NCBI RefSeq assembly: GCF_014640555.1
Contig: NZ_BMHE01000003.1
Coordinates: 286,295 to 350,294, forward strand
Length of the DNA: 64,000 bases
Reading direction: 5' to 3'
Source of the DNA: Paenibacillus marchantiophytorum
GTDB lineage: Bacteria > Bacillota > Bacilli > Paenibacillales > NBRC-103111
Shown here: positions 1-9,451 of the stretch, one piece after another
Numbering within the stretch: the first letter of the stretch is position 1
Layout of the letters: every line of letters begins with the position of its first letter
Translations under genes and position numbers: made by a program
Notes under the pieces: generated by a model
What the model was told of the DNA's origin: nothing
The model's input: the letters and a program-made list of their open reading frames with translations, nothing else
The model's database searches: none

Positions 1-114
1 GAATAAGGCAGCTGAAAGTGCTTATATGATCAAAATTCTCTAGGTTCATGTCACGAAATTAGCAAAAACTTGCTCTTGTAGCTTGCCTATTTATCACAAT
101 GCCCATAATCTTAG

Positions 115-141
115 AAAACCTAGCCGTTGGCTAGGTTTTTT
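115..141. terminator. Rho-independent terminator-like hairpin
   Basis: Stem CCTAGCC / GGCTAGG with a 3-nt loop, flanked by AAAA on the left and six T on the right, so it could work on either strand. On the plus strand it would end a gene lying to the left of the window. No coding region was seen between base 1 and this hairpin. Confidence 0.75.
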
Positions 142-234
142 GACATTTCAAAAATGTTTAGAACCAACCGAAGAGTTGCCCAGCTGCCTCACACAGAGAT
201 AAGTGAACGTCAATCCTCTATTTCAGCCAGAAAC

Positions 235-386
235 GTCATTATCGCGAGGTTGAGGGAACTATAGTACGCTATTTTGCTGTTTGGAGGGAAATCCAGCGCT
301 TTTCGCGGAAATAAGACCCTGTAGTTCCGCTAGTACCCTCGCATCCCTGCAATTTGCCGAAATAGCGGACCTGAGTTCCCTCAAAT
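235..386 (-). repeat. Dispersed inverted-motif repeat, copy E (partial, reversed)
   Basis: Two arms at 250-275 and 360-384 are near-complementary: TTGAGGGAACT...CGCTATTT against AAATAGCG...AGTTCCCTCAA, with about 85 nt between them. Read on the minus strand, the outer part (TAGTTCCCTCAACCTCGCGAT, then ATGAC) matches the right half of the copies near 14.4, 26.4 and 40.4 kb. The repeat ends directly at the stop codon of the next gene, so it may serve as its 3' untranslated region. An overlapping plus-strand ORF here is a shadow of the repeat. Confidence 0.7.
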
Positions 387-1196
387 CTACAACTGAACAA
401 TCAAACCATCATAAGCAACCTGAATCCCATGAGGTTCAAAAATTCCAAGCAAATCCTCATGAAGCAAGCCAGCATTATGTGAGAAATGCGTAACCAGGAC
501 TGGTGCGCCTTCTTTCAAAACACCGTTCGCCTCCATCCACGCCTTCGTTTCCAAGACTGCATCGACGTTCATATGATTATTGCGATGTGAGCTCTTTCCT
601 GTTGTGCATTCCAGTATGGCCAAATCCAACTTTTTATCCTTGAGCCATGCCCAAGTCTGCTCAGGAAACCAACCGCTGTCATTGCCATATAGGATAGCTT
701 TGCCATCCTTTTCAATATAATAAAGCAGACATGTTTCAAGCTGATCATGATCAGCCAATAAGGGCACAATCATCGCTGTTTGCGTCTTAATCGGAACGAA
801 TGGCAGCACGCGATGAAACTGGTAGTTATGCTCTAGCCCATTGAGTGCTTGGAAACAGAGCCGGAAGGGCAGATCATGCCCATATACATGGATGGCCTTA
901 TCCCCGGACTGCGCGTAGCCTTCTGCTCGAATCGCCATATCCTCGGCATACAAATGGTCAGAATGAGAATGCGTGATAAGCAAATCCTGGATTGAATTCA
1001 TATCCAAGCCATACCGATGCGAGTGATATAAGGTGTCAGGAGGAAAATCAACCTTCAACACTTGATCAATTATCACCGATGTACGTGATCGCATATTTTT
1101 ACCGCCTCGTTCACGAGCTTGCTTACACGTCGAGCATTGGCAAAATAGCGAAGGAATTCCCTCAAAAGCCGCTGTTCCAAGGAATTGTACCTCCAT
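387..1196 (-). CDS. MBL-fold metallo-hydrolase, PhnP-like
   Basis: A 269-residue metallo-beta-lactamase fold protein. The metal-binding signature THSHSDH is at about residues 75-81. Further expected elements are GNDSGW, the CTTG-HMN region and a late THFSHN. An N-terminal FCQCSTC cluster (residues 18-24) resembles the structural zinc site of PhnP, the phosphodiesterase that opens cyclic ribose phosphates in phosphonate breakdown. No phosphonate genes are nearby, so the substrate is not known; a phosphodiesterase role is inferred from the family. The start was set at ATG 1196 because AAAGGAGG lies 9 nt upstream; the longer frame to 1256 has no such site. Confidence 0.85.
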   Translation of the reverse strand: MEVQFLGTAAFEGIPSLFCQCSTCKQARERGGKNMRSRTSVIIDQVLKVDFPPDTLYHSHRYGLDMNSIQDLLITHSHSDHLYAEDMAIRAEGYAQSGDKAIHVYGHDLPFRLCFQALNGLEHNYQFHRVLPFVPIKTQTAMIVPLLADHDQLETCLLYYIEKDGKAILYGNDSGWFPEQTWAWLKDKKLDLAILECTTGKSSHRNNHMNVDAVLETKAWMEANGVLKEGAPVLVTHFSHNAGLLHEDLLGIFEPHGIQVAYDGLIVQL

Positions 1197-1319
1197 ATCC
1201 GTTCTCCTCCTTTTAGCTAAACAAGTGTTTCCGATTTTGGTTTCTTGTTGATTCATACATATTTCATGTGTTGTTTCGTGGTAATTGTATAGTGGTTTTA
1301 CACATATGTCAAAACATTT

Positions 1320-1741
1320 TTAGTCAATTCCATGCAATCGCTCACGCGTATCCGTTTCATGGCCTAGTAACCGTTTGGCAAACGTCTGTCTCCAGTTCAC
1401 CGAAAGCTCCTTGACTTCTAGAATGCGTTGCATTTCTTCCCAATTATTCTTATCAACATGCATGATCCGGTTAGCAAAAGCAACTGTAATGGATTTCGGA
1501 TGAGCCGAAATTTGTTCCAACCTGTCGGTTAAGGCGACCTTTCCTTCCTTCAAAACACGGAAATAAAAGCCTGAGTAGCCGGACGTTTGAACTTTTAACG
1601 GCATTTCAGGATCATTGTAGCGAACAGATAGTTTAAAACAAGGTTGTCGCGGTTGACTGTCAATTTATAGATCCCAGTAGAAATTTCCTTATTATTATAG
1701 TGGACTTTCATCGGTTGACTAATATTAAGAGAGAATCTCTC
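1320..1741 (-). pseudogene. MOSC-domain (YiiM-like) protein remnant
   Basis: The 3' part is an intact 94-codon frame ending at 1320 that matches the C-terminal helical domain of YiiM-type MOSC proteins. The same frame continues upstream to give SQPRQPCFKLSVRYNDPE, the conserved MOSC cysteine region, then hits a stop. In another frame upstream (about 1660-1735) the sequence reads NISQPMKVHYNNKEISTGIY, the typical start of this family. The middle, by family length about 90-110 residues including the HGG-DKA region, is missing and the frame shifts at the join. This is therefore a deleted, non-functional gene. Confidence 0.75.
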
Positions 1742-1897
1742 CGCTAAGCATATGTGATCCTCCTCCACGCATTTTTAATCACCAATATTCCGAAATGAAC
1801 CTCTAGGCGCCTCATCGAAAGTCTGAGTTTGCTCGCGATTCCATGCTTGGGCCTTGGCTTCCATGGCATCAAGCAATTGTAGTAAGATCTGATTGGA

Positions 1898-2671
<774 letters not shown>

Positions 2672-2790
2672 GTAGTTTGCCTCCAACGTTATGTTTTTGA
2701 TTACTGACTACATTAAGACAAGATGACTTATAGTTCAATTCAATTATTCGTATGATAATGATCACGTTTGCCTATGGTTAATTATAAAAA

Positions 2791-2828
2791 GAGCAGATAC
2801 GTCAGAACATATTCTGAAGTATCTGCTC
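2791..2828 (-). terminator. Terminator of the LTA-synthase family gene
   Basis: A long hairpin with arms GAGCAGATAC and GTATCTGCTC extended by TCAGAA / TTCTGA. It is followed on the minus strand by TTTTT. It lies about 30 nt past the stop of the gene starting at 4734. The 2690-2790 stretch beyond it shows no other feature. Confidence 0.85.
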
Positions 2829-2859
2829 AATTCTAGGCAAATCAGATGATAGGCCCAGC

Positions 2860-4734
2860 TTATTTGGCGAAATAATTACTTTCGTGTACGAGATCCGCAA
2901 TCTTAAATGAATCGAGGATGTGTGTCTTTTCCCTGCCATCAGGTTGATCGCCTACAAGCGTCCCATCGTTAAGAATGGTGAAATTCCGCTGGGTATTAAC
3001 CAGATTTTTCCCCATGGCCGTGCTGCTGAACTGATGTGTGTCCACCCCCATCAGATACGCAAGTGTTGGCAAGGTATCCACCTGACCGCCGACTTGGTCG
3101 ATGATCTCGCCTTGCAAGCCTTTTTGATAAACAAGGAAGGGCAGCTTCAAGGTTGGCGCTCTCCACTCCTCCTTTTCGATAGCAGCCATCGCATTAATTT
3201 GATCTTGGTAATATTTATGGACACCTGTATGGTCCCCGTAGATAGCGATCACGGATTGTTTAAGAAGTCCCGACTTGTCTAATTTGTCCAAGAAAGCACC
3301 GATCTGCTTATCTGTATAATGCACAGCCTGGAAATAAGCCCCCATCATTGTCTGGTTAAATTCTGGCGCGAGACGAAGTTCTTGTTTCTCCTCTGGAATA
3401 TGAAACGGGCCATGAGAGGACAGCGTTACAAAATGCATCAGAAACGGCTGCTTTTGATCCTTGATTTTATCACTCAATTGCCGCAAGTACGATTCATCAG
3501 AAAAACCAATGCCTACTTGTTCATCCACATTGAATTGGCTCAAATCCCAGATCTTTCGATACCCAATGCTATGGTGGGCTTCAACCCAATTCCAATTCCC
3601 GGCTGGTTCCGGATGCGAAGAGATCGTCTGGTACCCCATTCCCTCCAGTAGTTTGGGTAACGTGTTGTAGGCATTCGTTGGATACCGATAGAAATTGGAG
3701 CCCTCCCGCAAAGGGAACACAGAAGTTGTGGTCAGCAAATCGCTGTCTGAGCTGGTGCCATTGTTCACTTGTTCATAAAAGTTAGTAAACTGGAGGCTGC
3801 TGCCCAGGAGCCGATTCAGATTAGGCGTAATTTCTTGACCCGCCACTTGCTGATTCAGAACGAATGCTTCCAATGATTCCACTTGGATGATAATCAGATT
3901 TTTCCCGCGAAACTTTCCTTTATATGCGTTATCTGGCAGATTTTCTGCCTGCTGCGAGAACCACGCTTGAACATCCGCCCGTTCCTGTGGCGCCAATGCA
4001 TGTTCTTTGTTGTCCCCGAACAACCGCAGACCATCATATAGATGGTAACCGATTGGTGACATGTTCGACATGGTTTGGAACGGCACCCAACACATTCTTG
4101 CAAATATCATTTGACCATTCGTCGTATCTTTAATATCAATTCGGTAATGATCGTAAGAAACCACCGATACAGCCGCTGCCATGACTAGGGCAGCAAGCAC
4201 AGGATGTCGATGCGAACTTTGCCTCGTGGTACCCAATTTCCTGTTCTTACGCACTAACATGACGCAAACGATTAAGATTAGATCGATCAGAAACCAGAAA
4301 TCAAACAGCCGGATGAAGCCCCAAAGATTTAAATCCAGTGGATTAAAGCCTGCGGGATGTTCAAGAAAACGAAGGGAAAGGAATGCGGCATACGCTCGGT
4401 AATAGATTAAATCACAAAACAGCACCAAACTGATGGTCACATGTAACACAATCAAATATAATCGTCGAACCTTACTTTTGAAAAACAAACCAATCGCCAC
4501 AAAAAATACGATGATCATAAGGTGCGAGAAAATAGGCGGTACCGTATAAAACATGTGACCAATATCAACACCTACAACACCCGGTGCATGCAAGGCTGCT
4601 AGCAGCAAAAGCGATTTAAGCAGAATCGCCAGAAACGTGTAATACAGGAACTTGCCATTTTTCAGAGCCAGTCTTAAAGAATTTGCAGGACGGATGCGAA
4701 GAGCTTGCCGTAACTGCGTTGCTAATGGAAACAC
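2860..4734 (-). CDS. LTA synthase family protein (membrane sulfatase-fold phosphoglycerol transferase)
   Basis: A 624-residue membrane protein. Residues 1-200 hold about five hydrophobic segments. From about residue 275 an extracellular sulfatase-like domain follows. Signature residues are visible: VESLE (E287, metal), NNGTSSD (T327, nucleophile), SSHGPF and YGDHTG (metal site). The family moves glycerol phosphate from phosphatidylglycerol onto lipoteichoic acid or its primer. Whether this copy is the polymerase, a primase or a stress paralogue cannot be decided. The start is GTG at 4734 with GAGGTG upstream. It is a single-gene unit with its own terminator. Confidence 0.9.
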   Translation of the reverse strand: MFPLATQLRQALRIRPANSLRLALKNGKFLYYTFLAILLKSLLLLAALHAPGVVGVDIGHMFYTVPPIFSHLMIIVFFVAIGLFFKSKVRRLYLIVLHVTISLVLFCDLIYYRAYAAFLSLRFLEHPAGFNPLDLNLWGFIRLFDFWFLIDLILIVCVMLVRKNRKLGTTRQSSHRHPVLAALVMAAAVSVVSYDHYRIDIKDTTNGQMIFARMCWVPFQTMSNMSPIGYHLYDGLRLFGDNKEHALAPQERADVQAWFSQQAENLPDNAYKGKFRGKNLIIIQVESLEAFVLNQQVAGQEITPNLNRLLGSSLQFTNFYEQVNNGTSSDSDLLTTTSVFPLREGSNFYRYPTNAYNTLPKLLEGMGYQTISSHPEPAGNWNWVEAHHSIGYRKIWDLSQFNVDEQVGIGFSDESYLRQLSDKIKDQKQPFLMHFVTLSSHGPFHIPEEKQELRLAPEFNQTMMGAYFQAVHYTDKQIGAFLDKLDKSGLLKQSVIAIYGDHTGVHKYYQDQINAMAAIEKEEWRAPTLKLPFLVYQKGLQGEIIDQVGGQVDTLPTLAYLMGVDTHQFSSTAMGKNLVNTQRNFTILNDGTLVGDQPDGREKTHILDSFKIADLVHESNYFAK

Positions 4735-4818
4735 TGATCTTTCACCTCTTCATCTATGAACGAAAGCCGATTTTTCCATTTTAACATAAGTTACTCGCAT
4801 TCGTTAAACATAGAAAAA

Positions 4819-4849
4819 ACGCAAGCAACCCATGTTCGGTTGTTTGCGT
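4819..4849 (-). terminator. Terminator of the LacI-controlled sugar operon
   Basis: Arms ACGCAAGCAACC and GGTTGTTTGCGT with a 7-nt loop, followed on the minus strand by TTTTTT. It stands 10 nt after the stop of the Gfo/Idh gene, the last gene of the operon. Confidence 0.85.
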
Positions 4850-4857
4850 CTGGTTTC

Positions 4858-6123
4858 TTAATGAATAGCGGCTAATCTCTGATGCAGCTCTTCTATCTTG
4901 ACAGGCTTGCCGCCATTCAAACGTGATTCCTCTGCGGCAAAAGCCATCAGATGGCTTCGCACAGAAACGGATGCCGATGATTCGCTTTCTCCGCCCGCAT
5001 AAGATCTAACTTCGCGAAGGAAGCTGCGCATAATTCCCGCATCCCCGCCATTATGCCCTTCGTGGGATGCCTCGACACGCACTGTCGTTTGCTCATTGGT
5101 AATAAAGTCATGAATGGTAAATTCATGCTCTTCCATATTTCCGCGGATATCGCCTTTCGTCCCCATGATCTGAAGAATACGCGTATTGTCACGCGTAAAT
5201 CCACACATGCTGAACATCGCTGTAGCTCCACTCGCAAAGGCCATATTCACTACTTGATGATCCACCACGTTATTGTTGCTGCGATACACACATTTGCCAT
5301 AAGGTGTTGTGCCTAAAGCTTCAATAATCCCTTCAAGACTCGTATCCGTCGTGAATTTCCCTGCCCATCCACGCCCTGTGCCCAAATAATACTTGGGCGC
5401 GTAGTATTGGCAAGTGGCTTCTGCCGGACACCCATCCAAACAGCGTTCTGGCGCTCCGGCAGGCGCGTTCTCCGCTGTAAAATGCATCAGAGATCCAAAG
5501 GAACTGACGACCTCGCAGGGCTCATCCATGATATACGAAAGAATGTCCATATCATGACATGATTTGGCTAGAATCATCGGGCTGGAGGTATCCGAATTGC
5601 TCCAATTACCACGAACAAAGCTATGAGCCATGTGCATATTGCCGACATTTTCATTCAACTGAATGTTGACAATTTGACCAATTTTCCCATCATCAATCAC
5701 TCTTTTCATCGCTGTCCAGAACGCTGTATAACGAAGCACATGGCAAATCGTAAGCAAACGATTATGCTTCTTAGCCATAAGCTCCATCTCTACGCATTCT
5801 TCCGGACTTGGCGACATCGGTTTCTCCAATAGGACATGATAGCCTAATGAGAGAGCTTGCAGTGTTGGATGGTAATGCATCTGATCTTGTGTGCAAATTA
5901 TGGCGATATCAGCAAGCTTAGGTTGTGCCAGCAGTTGTTCCCAATCTGAATAGGCATGCTCAGCCGCGATCTGATGAGCAGCGGTGAACGCTGCACGCCG
6001 CTCTTCATCAGGCTCTGCAACCGCAATAATATCGAGCTCATGAGGATAATTCAGCGCATAAGGTGCATAGGATTGCGCTCCGCGGTTTCCTGCCCCAAGC
6101 AGGATAGCCGTAACTTTTTGCAT
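4858..6123 (-). CDS. Gfo/Idh/MocA family oxidoreductase
   Basis: A 421-residue NAD(P)-dependent sugar dehydrogenase-type protein. The N-terminal Rossmann fold starts with LLGAGNRGAQSY (GxGxxG variant), and EKPMSPS supplies the family's EKP lysine near residue 100. The second domain has a cysteine-rich stretch, RCLDGCPAEATCQYY, at about residues 220-235, seen in a subset of these enzymes and possibly metal-binding. It is the last gene of an operon with a sugar ABC importer, so it probably oxidises or epimerises the imported sugar. The substrate is unknown. The RBS is AGGGGG. Confidence 0.85.
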   Translation of the reverse strand: MQKVTAILLGAGNRGAQSYAPYALNYPHELDIIAVAEPDEERRAAFTAAHQIAAEHAYSDWEQLLAQPKLADIAIICTQDQMHYHPTLQALSLGYHVLLEKPMSPSPEECVEMELMAKKHNRLLTICHVLRYTAFWTAMKRVIDDGKIGQIVNIQLNENVGNMHMAHSFVRGNWSNSDTSSPMILAKSCHDMDILSYIMDEPCEVVSSFGSLMHFTAENAPAGAPERCLDGCPAEATCQYYAPKYYLGTGRGWAGKFTTDTSLEGIIEALGTTPYGKCVYRSNNNVVDHQVVNMAFASGATAMFSMCGFTRDNTRILQIMGTKGDIRGNMEEHEFTIHDFITNEQTTVRVEASHEGHNGGDAGIMRSFLREVRSYAGGESESSASVSVRSHLMAFAAEESRLNGGKPVKIEELHQRLAAIH

Positions 6124-6183
6124 GTTAAATTCCCCCTGAAGACTACGTATGTAGATTTCTTATCTGTTCGTAAATTAACTTCT

Positions 6184-7023
6184 TCAAGACTTGCTTCCAG
6201 TGAAAGCAATCCCTTGGATAAACGATCGTTGAAAAACGAAAAAGATCACGATCATCGGTAAAATGGCCATCATGGAGCCAGCCATAATGATGGTATAGTT
6301 CGTTTTGTGTTCCCCTTCCAGGAAGGCAATCCCGGCGGAAAGAACCATTTTATCAGGTGAGCTGTTCACAATGAGTGGCCACATCAAATCATTCCAGGAC
6401 CATAGCATTGTGAAAATGGCCAGGGCAATCATCCCCGATTTGGCCAGCGGCAGCATGATTTGCCAGTAAATCCGGAATTGGCTGCAACCATCCAGCTTCG
6501 CTGCCTCCTCAAGTTCATGCGGGAGCGTCATGAAGAATTGACGCAGTAAGAAAGTACCGAATGCGCTGAATAAGCCAGGCACAATCAGCGCTGTAAGGGA
6601 ATTAAGCCAGCCCATATCTTTCATAATCATATATTGCGGGATCAAGAAGACTTGGCCAGGCACCATGAGTACAGAAAGCATAAGGATGAAGAAGAAATGA
6701 CGCCCTGGAAAGGAAATACGCGCAAACGCATAAGCAGCTAAGGAACAAATAATCAATTGCCCAACTACTTTAACAACCGTCGTAATCAATGTATTCCAGT
6801 AAAAGGTAAAGAATGGCAAGTTCACAAAAACTTTCGCATAATTGTCCCATCGGAAAGATTTCGGAAAAAAAACAGGCGGAATTGCCGTCGACTCACCCAG
6901 CGTTTTGACCGATGTAAGAAACATCCATATAAAAGGAGTGACCATGATCACTGCACCTAAGACAAGAATAAGATGGACGAACCCGATCTGAAGTGATTTT
7001 TGGCGGTAGGATTTGGTATTCAT
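6184..7023 (-). CDS. Carbohydrate ABC transporter permease, MalG type
   Basis: A 279-residue inner-membrane protein of the CUT1 family with about six membrane helices. The cytoplasmic coupling loop is ELEEAAKLDGCSQFRIYWQI (EAA-G motif), which docks onto a shared MsmX-type ATPase. No ATPase is encoded in this operon, as is usual for such loci in Bacilli. The gene follows the MalF-type partner by 13 nt with RBS GAGGAGG. It provides one half of the translocation channel for the sugar bound by the lipoprotein at the head of the operon. Confidence 0.9.
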   Translation of the reverse strand: MNTKSYRQKSLQIGFVHLILVLGAVIMVTPFIWMFLTSVKTLGESTAIPPVFFPKSFRWDNYAKVFVNLPFFTFYWNTLITTVVKVVGQLIICSLAAYAFARISFPGRHFFFILMLSVLMVPGQVFLIPQYMIMKDMGWLNSLTALIVPGLFSAFGTFLLRQFFMTLPHELEEAAKLDGCSQFRIYWQIMLPLAKSGMIALAIFTMLWSWNDLMWPLIVNSSPDKMVLSAGIAFLEGEHKTNYTIIMAGSMMAILPMIVIFFVFQRSFIQGIAFTGSKS

Positions 7024-7036
7024 ACACTCAACCTCC

Positions 7037-7921
7037 TCATTCGTAGTGAACCCATTTCTTCTGAATTTTCATTTGAATATACGTGATGATCATAATGATC
7101 CCGAACAAGAGCACAGCGATGGAGGAAGCATATCCTTTGCTATTTTTCAAAAATCCGTATTTGTAATACAAGAAAACAACCGATTGTGTTGACTCCATGA
7201 CAATATCGCCAACCATCATATAGATGAAGTCGAATACCTGGAAAGCGCCAATTAAAGAGGTTACCATGACGAAAAATATCGTCGGCGTTAACAAAGGCAG
7301 CGTAATTCGTGTGAACTTGGTGAATGCCCCTGCCCCATCAATCGATGCGGCTTCATAATAGGAAACCGATATGCCTTGCAGCCCTGATAAAAAGATAATC
7401 ATATGACTTCCGATGGAACTCCAAATCGCTACAATAATAATGGATAGCAAAGCCGTTCGATTGTCGGTTAACCAATGCGGTCCCGGAATGGATAAACGTC
7501 CAAGCACATAATTGATCAGTCCGAAATCAGAATTATACAGCCATTTCCAAACCATCGCGACAGCCGCAGGCATCGTCACAACAGGTAAGAAATACAGGGT
7601 CCGATACACCGACAACCCCTTTACCTTTTGATTTAGAAGGACCGCAAGAAGTATCGATAAGATAATGCCAATCGGCACAGCCGTAATGATATAAATACTT
7701 GTATTTCGAAATGCATAGAGTAGATCCCGATCCGTTAGCAGCCGCTTATAGTTGGAAAGTCCTGACCAGGTGTACTTACCGAAAGAGCCCCAGTCCGTAA
7801 ACGAGAAATAAAAAGTTTGAAACACGGGCCAAATATAAAAGAATAGCAAACCCAGCATTAAAGGTGTGATCATGATGTACGCCCACATCCAATCGGAGCG
7901 GCGTTTTGAGCTGATTCGCAT
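7037..7921 (-). CDS. Carbohydrate ABC transporter permease, MalF type
   Basis: A 294-residue CUT1 permease with a first membrane helix at about residues 14-34 and about six helices in total. The EAA loop reads YYEAASIDGAGAFTKFTRI, with an LPLLTP end. It pairs with the MalG-type protein downstream. It is separated from the upstream binding protein by a 72-nt gap with a strong hairpin, typical where the binding protein must be made in excess. The RBS is GGGAG before ATG 7921. Confidence 0.9.
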   Translation of the reverse strand: MRISSKRRSDWMWAYIMITPLMLGLLFFYIWPVFQTFYFSFTDWGSFGKYTWSGLSNYKRLLTDRDLLYAFRNTSIYIITAVPIGIILSILLAVLLNQKVKGLSVYRTLYFLPVVTMPAAVAMVWKWLYNSDFGLINYVLGRLSIPGPHWLTDNRTALLSIIIVAIWSSIGSHMIIFLSGLQGISVSYYEAASIDGAGAFTKFTRITLPLLTPTIFFVMVTSLIGAFQVFDFIYMMVGDIVMESTQSVVFLYYKYGFLKNSKGYASSIAVLLFGIIMIITYIQMKIQKKWVHYE

Positions 7922-7953
7922 GAGTATTCACGCTCCCGTAATGAATTAGGGAG

Positions 7954-7982
7954 GGAGATTCGTTAGAAAATCTCGAATCTCC
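7954..7982 (-). other. Intergenic mRNA hairpin between binding protein and permease genes
   Basis: A perfect 9-bp stem, GGAGATTCG / CGAATCTCC, with an 11-nt loop and no T-run. It lies 11 nt after the binding-protein stop. Such hairpins usually protect the 3' end of the upstream message or partly terminate, giving more binding protein than permease. That role is inferred. Confidence 0.7.
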
Positions 7983-7993
7983 GCACCGAAAAC

Positions 7994-9292
7994 TTATTTC
8001 TCTGCAGCTAACGCTTGATTCATTTTGGCTCCGAGCTCTTTGGCTGCGTCAGCAACGGGTTTCTCACCTGTCCAGGCATTTTTCAAAATTTCTGTTTCAT
8101 AAGTCGTCCAAACGGAAGTATTCTTCGAGACCGGATAAGGTGTTGCATAATCCGTCATGTCAATAAAGGCTTTCGCGTGATATTGCGGGAATGCAGCTAA
8201 CCAAGCCGCTTCACTGCCTTTGAAAGCCGGGATCGCTCCACCTTGCTTGGCAGCGATTTCTGCTGCTTCTTTGGAGCCAAGGAACTTGACGAATTCCCAT
8301 GCTTCTTTGGGGTGCTTGGAATTTGCCGAGATGACATGACTCAAACCGTGGATCACAACCCCTTGTTTCTTCCCTTTTGGCAGCGGTGCCACATCGGCGT
8401 TGTTTTTCATCTCGGCATTTTGATTAATTGTGAAAGCGGCCCAAGATCCATCGAAGTACATGGCTAGCTTGCCGGATGTAAACAAGTCCGAAGGCGCTGT
8501 TTCCGTCATTTGAGCCAATGTTGGCGATACTTTATGTACCTGAATGAGGTCGGTCAGAAATTTCAGGCCTTCGATCGCTTCTGGTTGGTCAAAGCCGGAT
8601 TTTTTGTGATCGTCAGAAATAATGTTTCCGCCTGCTTGAAGAATCGTATTATAGTAGTCCTCTTGATTCATCATCGGTGCAGCAAATCCATAAATACCCT
8701 TGGAGCTATCGGTTAATTTCTTGGCCGCTTCCGTCAATTTAGCCCAATCCCATGTGCCGTCCGGATACGGAATGCCTTTTTCATCAAACAACTTCTTGTT
8801 GTACCACAATCCAATGGTGTCATAATCTTTAGGAATCCCGTAGTTTTTCCCTCCAAGACTATATAAGGAAATTAGGGAAGTTGGATAATTTTTGAGATCG
8901 ACCTGATCCTTCTTGATGTTATCGGACAAATCTTTCAACATGTTATTCTCAGCGTATTTAATGAAATTCGGACCGTTCATCCAGAGCACGTCCGGCATAG
9001 TCCCGCCTTGTGCGGCCGTTTCTAATTTAGTGAAATACTGCTTGTACGGTGTGTTCTCTGCCTTGACTTCAATGTTCGGATGGCTCGCATTAAATGCTTT
9101 GATCACGTCCGTCATCGTGTCCAAGCTCCAACCGCCATAAGAAATGGTTACTTTCTCACCGGATGCTGCAGCCGTTTCTTTCGCACTGCTGGTAGGCGAG
9201 TCCGTTGAACTCGAACTTCCGCAAGCACTTACAACAACCACAGTGGACATAAGCATTGAAATCGCAACTACTTTTTTCGCATTTTTAACCAT
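7994..9292 (-). CDS. Sugar ABC transporter substrate-binding lipoprotein (family 1)
   Basis: A 432-residue extracellular binding protein. Its signal peptide ends in a lipobox (VVVVSACGSS), so the mature protein would be lipid-anchored at the cysteine. The body has typical family 1 elements: KFLTDL, LFTSGKLAMYFDGSWAAF and a late EAWEFVKFLGSKEAAE. It is the first gene of the operon and delivers a mono- or oligosaccharide to the two permeases. The start was placed at ATG 9292 because AAAAAGGGTG lies just upstream; the longer frame to 9337 begins with an unlikely hydrophilic extension. Confidence 0.9.
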   Translation of the reverse strand: MVKNAKKVVAISMLMSTVVVVSACGSSSSTDSPTSSAKETAAASGEKVTISYGGWSLDTMTDVIKAFNASHPNIEVKAENTPYKQYFTKLETAAQGGTMPDVLWMNGPNFIKYAENNMLKDLSDNIKKDQVDLKNYPTSLISLYSLGGKNYGIPKDYDTIGLWYNKKLFDEKGIPYPDGTWDWAKLTEAAKKLTDSSKGIYGFAAPMMNQEDYYNTILQAGGNIISDDHKKSGFDQPEAIEGLKFLTDLIQVHKVSPTLAQMTETAPSDLFTSGKLAMYFDGSWAAFTINQNAEMKNNADVAPLPKGKKQGVVIHGLSHVISANSKHPKEAWEFVKFLGSKEAAEIAAKQGGAIPAFKGSEAAWLAAFPQYHAKAFIDMTDYATPYPVSKNTSVWTTYETEILKNAWTGEKPVADAAKELGAKMNQALAAEK

Positions 9293-9387
9293 TTCGCGAT
9301 CACCCTTTTTCATTTTTTGTGAGAGAACTTGGTCCATACTTCACATCGTTGTCAAATTGTTACGGCCGGAAAGCAAGACTCACCCCC

Positions 9388-9412
9388 TTTATAGATTCAA
9401 ATTTAAATTGGC
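9388..9412 (-). promoter_or_regulatory. Probable sigma-A promoter of the sugar operon
   Basis: On the minus strand TTGGCG is followed after 18 nt by TATAAA, 96 nt upstream of the binding-protein start. It sits immediately downstream of the 20-bp operator, a layout where a bound repressor would block RNA polymerase. Confidence 0.5.
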
Positions 9413-9419
9413 GCCAAAT

Positions 9420-9439
9420 TCTGGATAACGTTATCCAGA
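9420..9439. promoter_or_regulatory. LacI-family operator (perfect 20-bp palindrome)
   Basis: TCTGGATAACGTTATCCAGA is its own reverse complement with a central CG, the hallmark of LacI/GalR operators. It lies between the regulator stop (9452) and the promoter of the transport operon, so it is the likely binding site of the adjacent LacI protein. Confidence 0.85.
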
Positions 9440-9451
9440 CATCCAAAAAAA

